Part shown: one piece after another, positions 15,510 to 16,417 of the stretch
Numbering within the stretch: the stretch's first letter is position 1
How the letters are laid out: every line of letters starts with the position of its first letter
DNA from: Oscillospiraceae bacterium
GTDB taxonomy: Bacteria > Bacillota_A > Clostridia > Oscillospirales > Ruminococcaceae
Length of the DNA: 16,417 nucleotides
NCBI GenBank assembly: GCA_900766795.1
Contig: CAAFWX010000008.1
Coordinates: 1 to 16,417 of the forward strand
Direction of reading: 5' to 3'
Position numbers and translations under genes: made by a program
The notes under the pieces: generated by a model
Databases searched by the model: none
The model's input: the letters and a program-made list of their open reading frames with translations, nothing else
Told to the model about the DNA's origin: nothing

Positions 15510-15538
15510 ATTATAACATCATTTCGCCCCCGTGTAAA
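15510..15538 (-). promoter_or_regulatory. SigA-type promoter for the leuC-leuD-GNAT-leuB operon
   Basis: On the minus strand the -35 is TTTACA (15538-15533) and the -10 is a perfect TATAAT (15515-15510), with 17 bases between. Transcription should begin near 15503, giving a leader of about 35 bases. It lies within 45-75 bases of the ligA stop. Confidence 0.82.
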
Positions 15539-15581
15539 GGGGTTTTGTATAATTTTGTCGGGGTTTAGCGGCAATAATTCG

Positions 15582-16417
<836 letters not shown>

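Noticed and set aside
14152..15516. A 454-residue open frame on the plus strand opposite leuC
   Set aside because: It is fully antisense to leuC, whose cysteine ligands and family motifs are intact, and its translation shows no recognisable domain. Biased codon use in the real gene keeps the opposite frame open.
15524..15545. GC-rich hairpin CCCC...GGGG followed by TTTT on the plus strand, possible terminator
   Set aside because: No plus-strand gene leads into it, the stem is only about four pairs, and on the minus strand, where ligA ends, it has no T-run and overlaps the leuC -35 element.

Overview
The window looks like a metagenomic contig from an anaerobic low-copy-motif Firmicute, most likely class Clostridia near Ruminococcaceae/Oscillospiraceae. 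This is inferred from strong GGAGG ribosome binding sites, SigA-type promoters, a formate-tetrahydrofolate ligase, the short 418 aa/160 aa form of isopropylmalate isomerase, a long 383 aa PRPP synthetase and a divergent second type IIA topoisomerase pair. The first 19 bases match the end of an Illumina TruSeq adapter, so the left edge is a library artefact. Both ends cut through genes.

Layout, left to right. (1) 20-7166, minus strand: one apparent operon read from a clear promoter at 7138-7166 in the order DUF4261-like protein, topoisomerase B-like subunit, topoisomerase A-like subunit, formate-THF ligase (fhs), tsaE (cut by the adapter). (2) 7346-8272, plus strand: a lone S1-domain protein, the only plus-strand gene. 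It is divergent from the topoisomerase operon and convergent with rarA, with overlapping stop codons. (3) 8269-12041, minus strand: operon glyA-prs-rarA, with its own promoter at 12013-12041. (4) 12103-15538, minus strand: leucine operon leuC-leuD-GNAT acetyltransferase-leuB, with its own promoter and an intrinsic terminator. (5) 15582-16417, minus strand: C-terminal part of NAD-dependent DNA ligase ligA, open at the right edge.

Functionally the window is mostly housekeeping. GlyA and Fhs both feed the tetrahydrofolate one-carbon pool, Prs supplies PRPP for nucleotides, histidine and tryptophan, and LeuCDB covers the second and third steps of leucine synthesis after isopropylmalate synthase. 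RarA, LigA and the topoisomerase pair act on DNA. TsaE belongs to tRNA t6A synthesis. The least ordinary parts are the divergent topoisomerase pair behind an uncharacterised DUF4261-like gene with a palindrome at its promoter, and a GNAT acetyltransferase inserted between leuD and leuB. No tRNA, rRNA, CRISPR, transposon or phage genes were seen, and no gene-free stretch exceeds 300 bases; the longest are 7099-7345 and 11952-12155. I did not find a clearly new multi-gene system.
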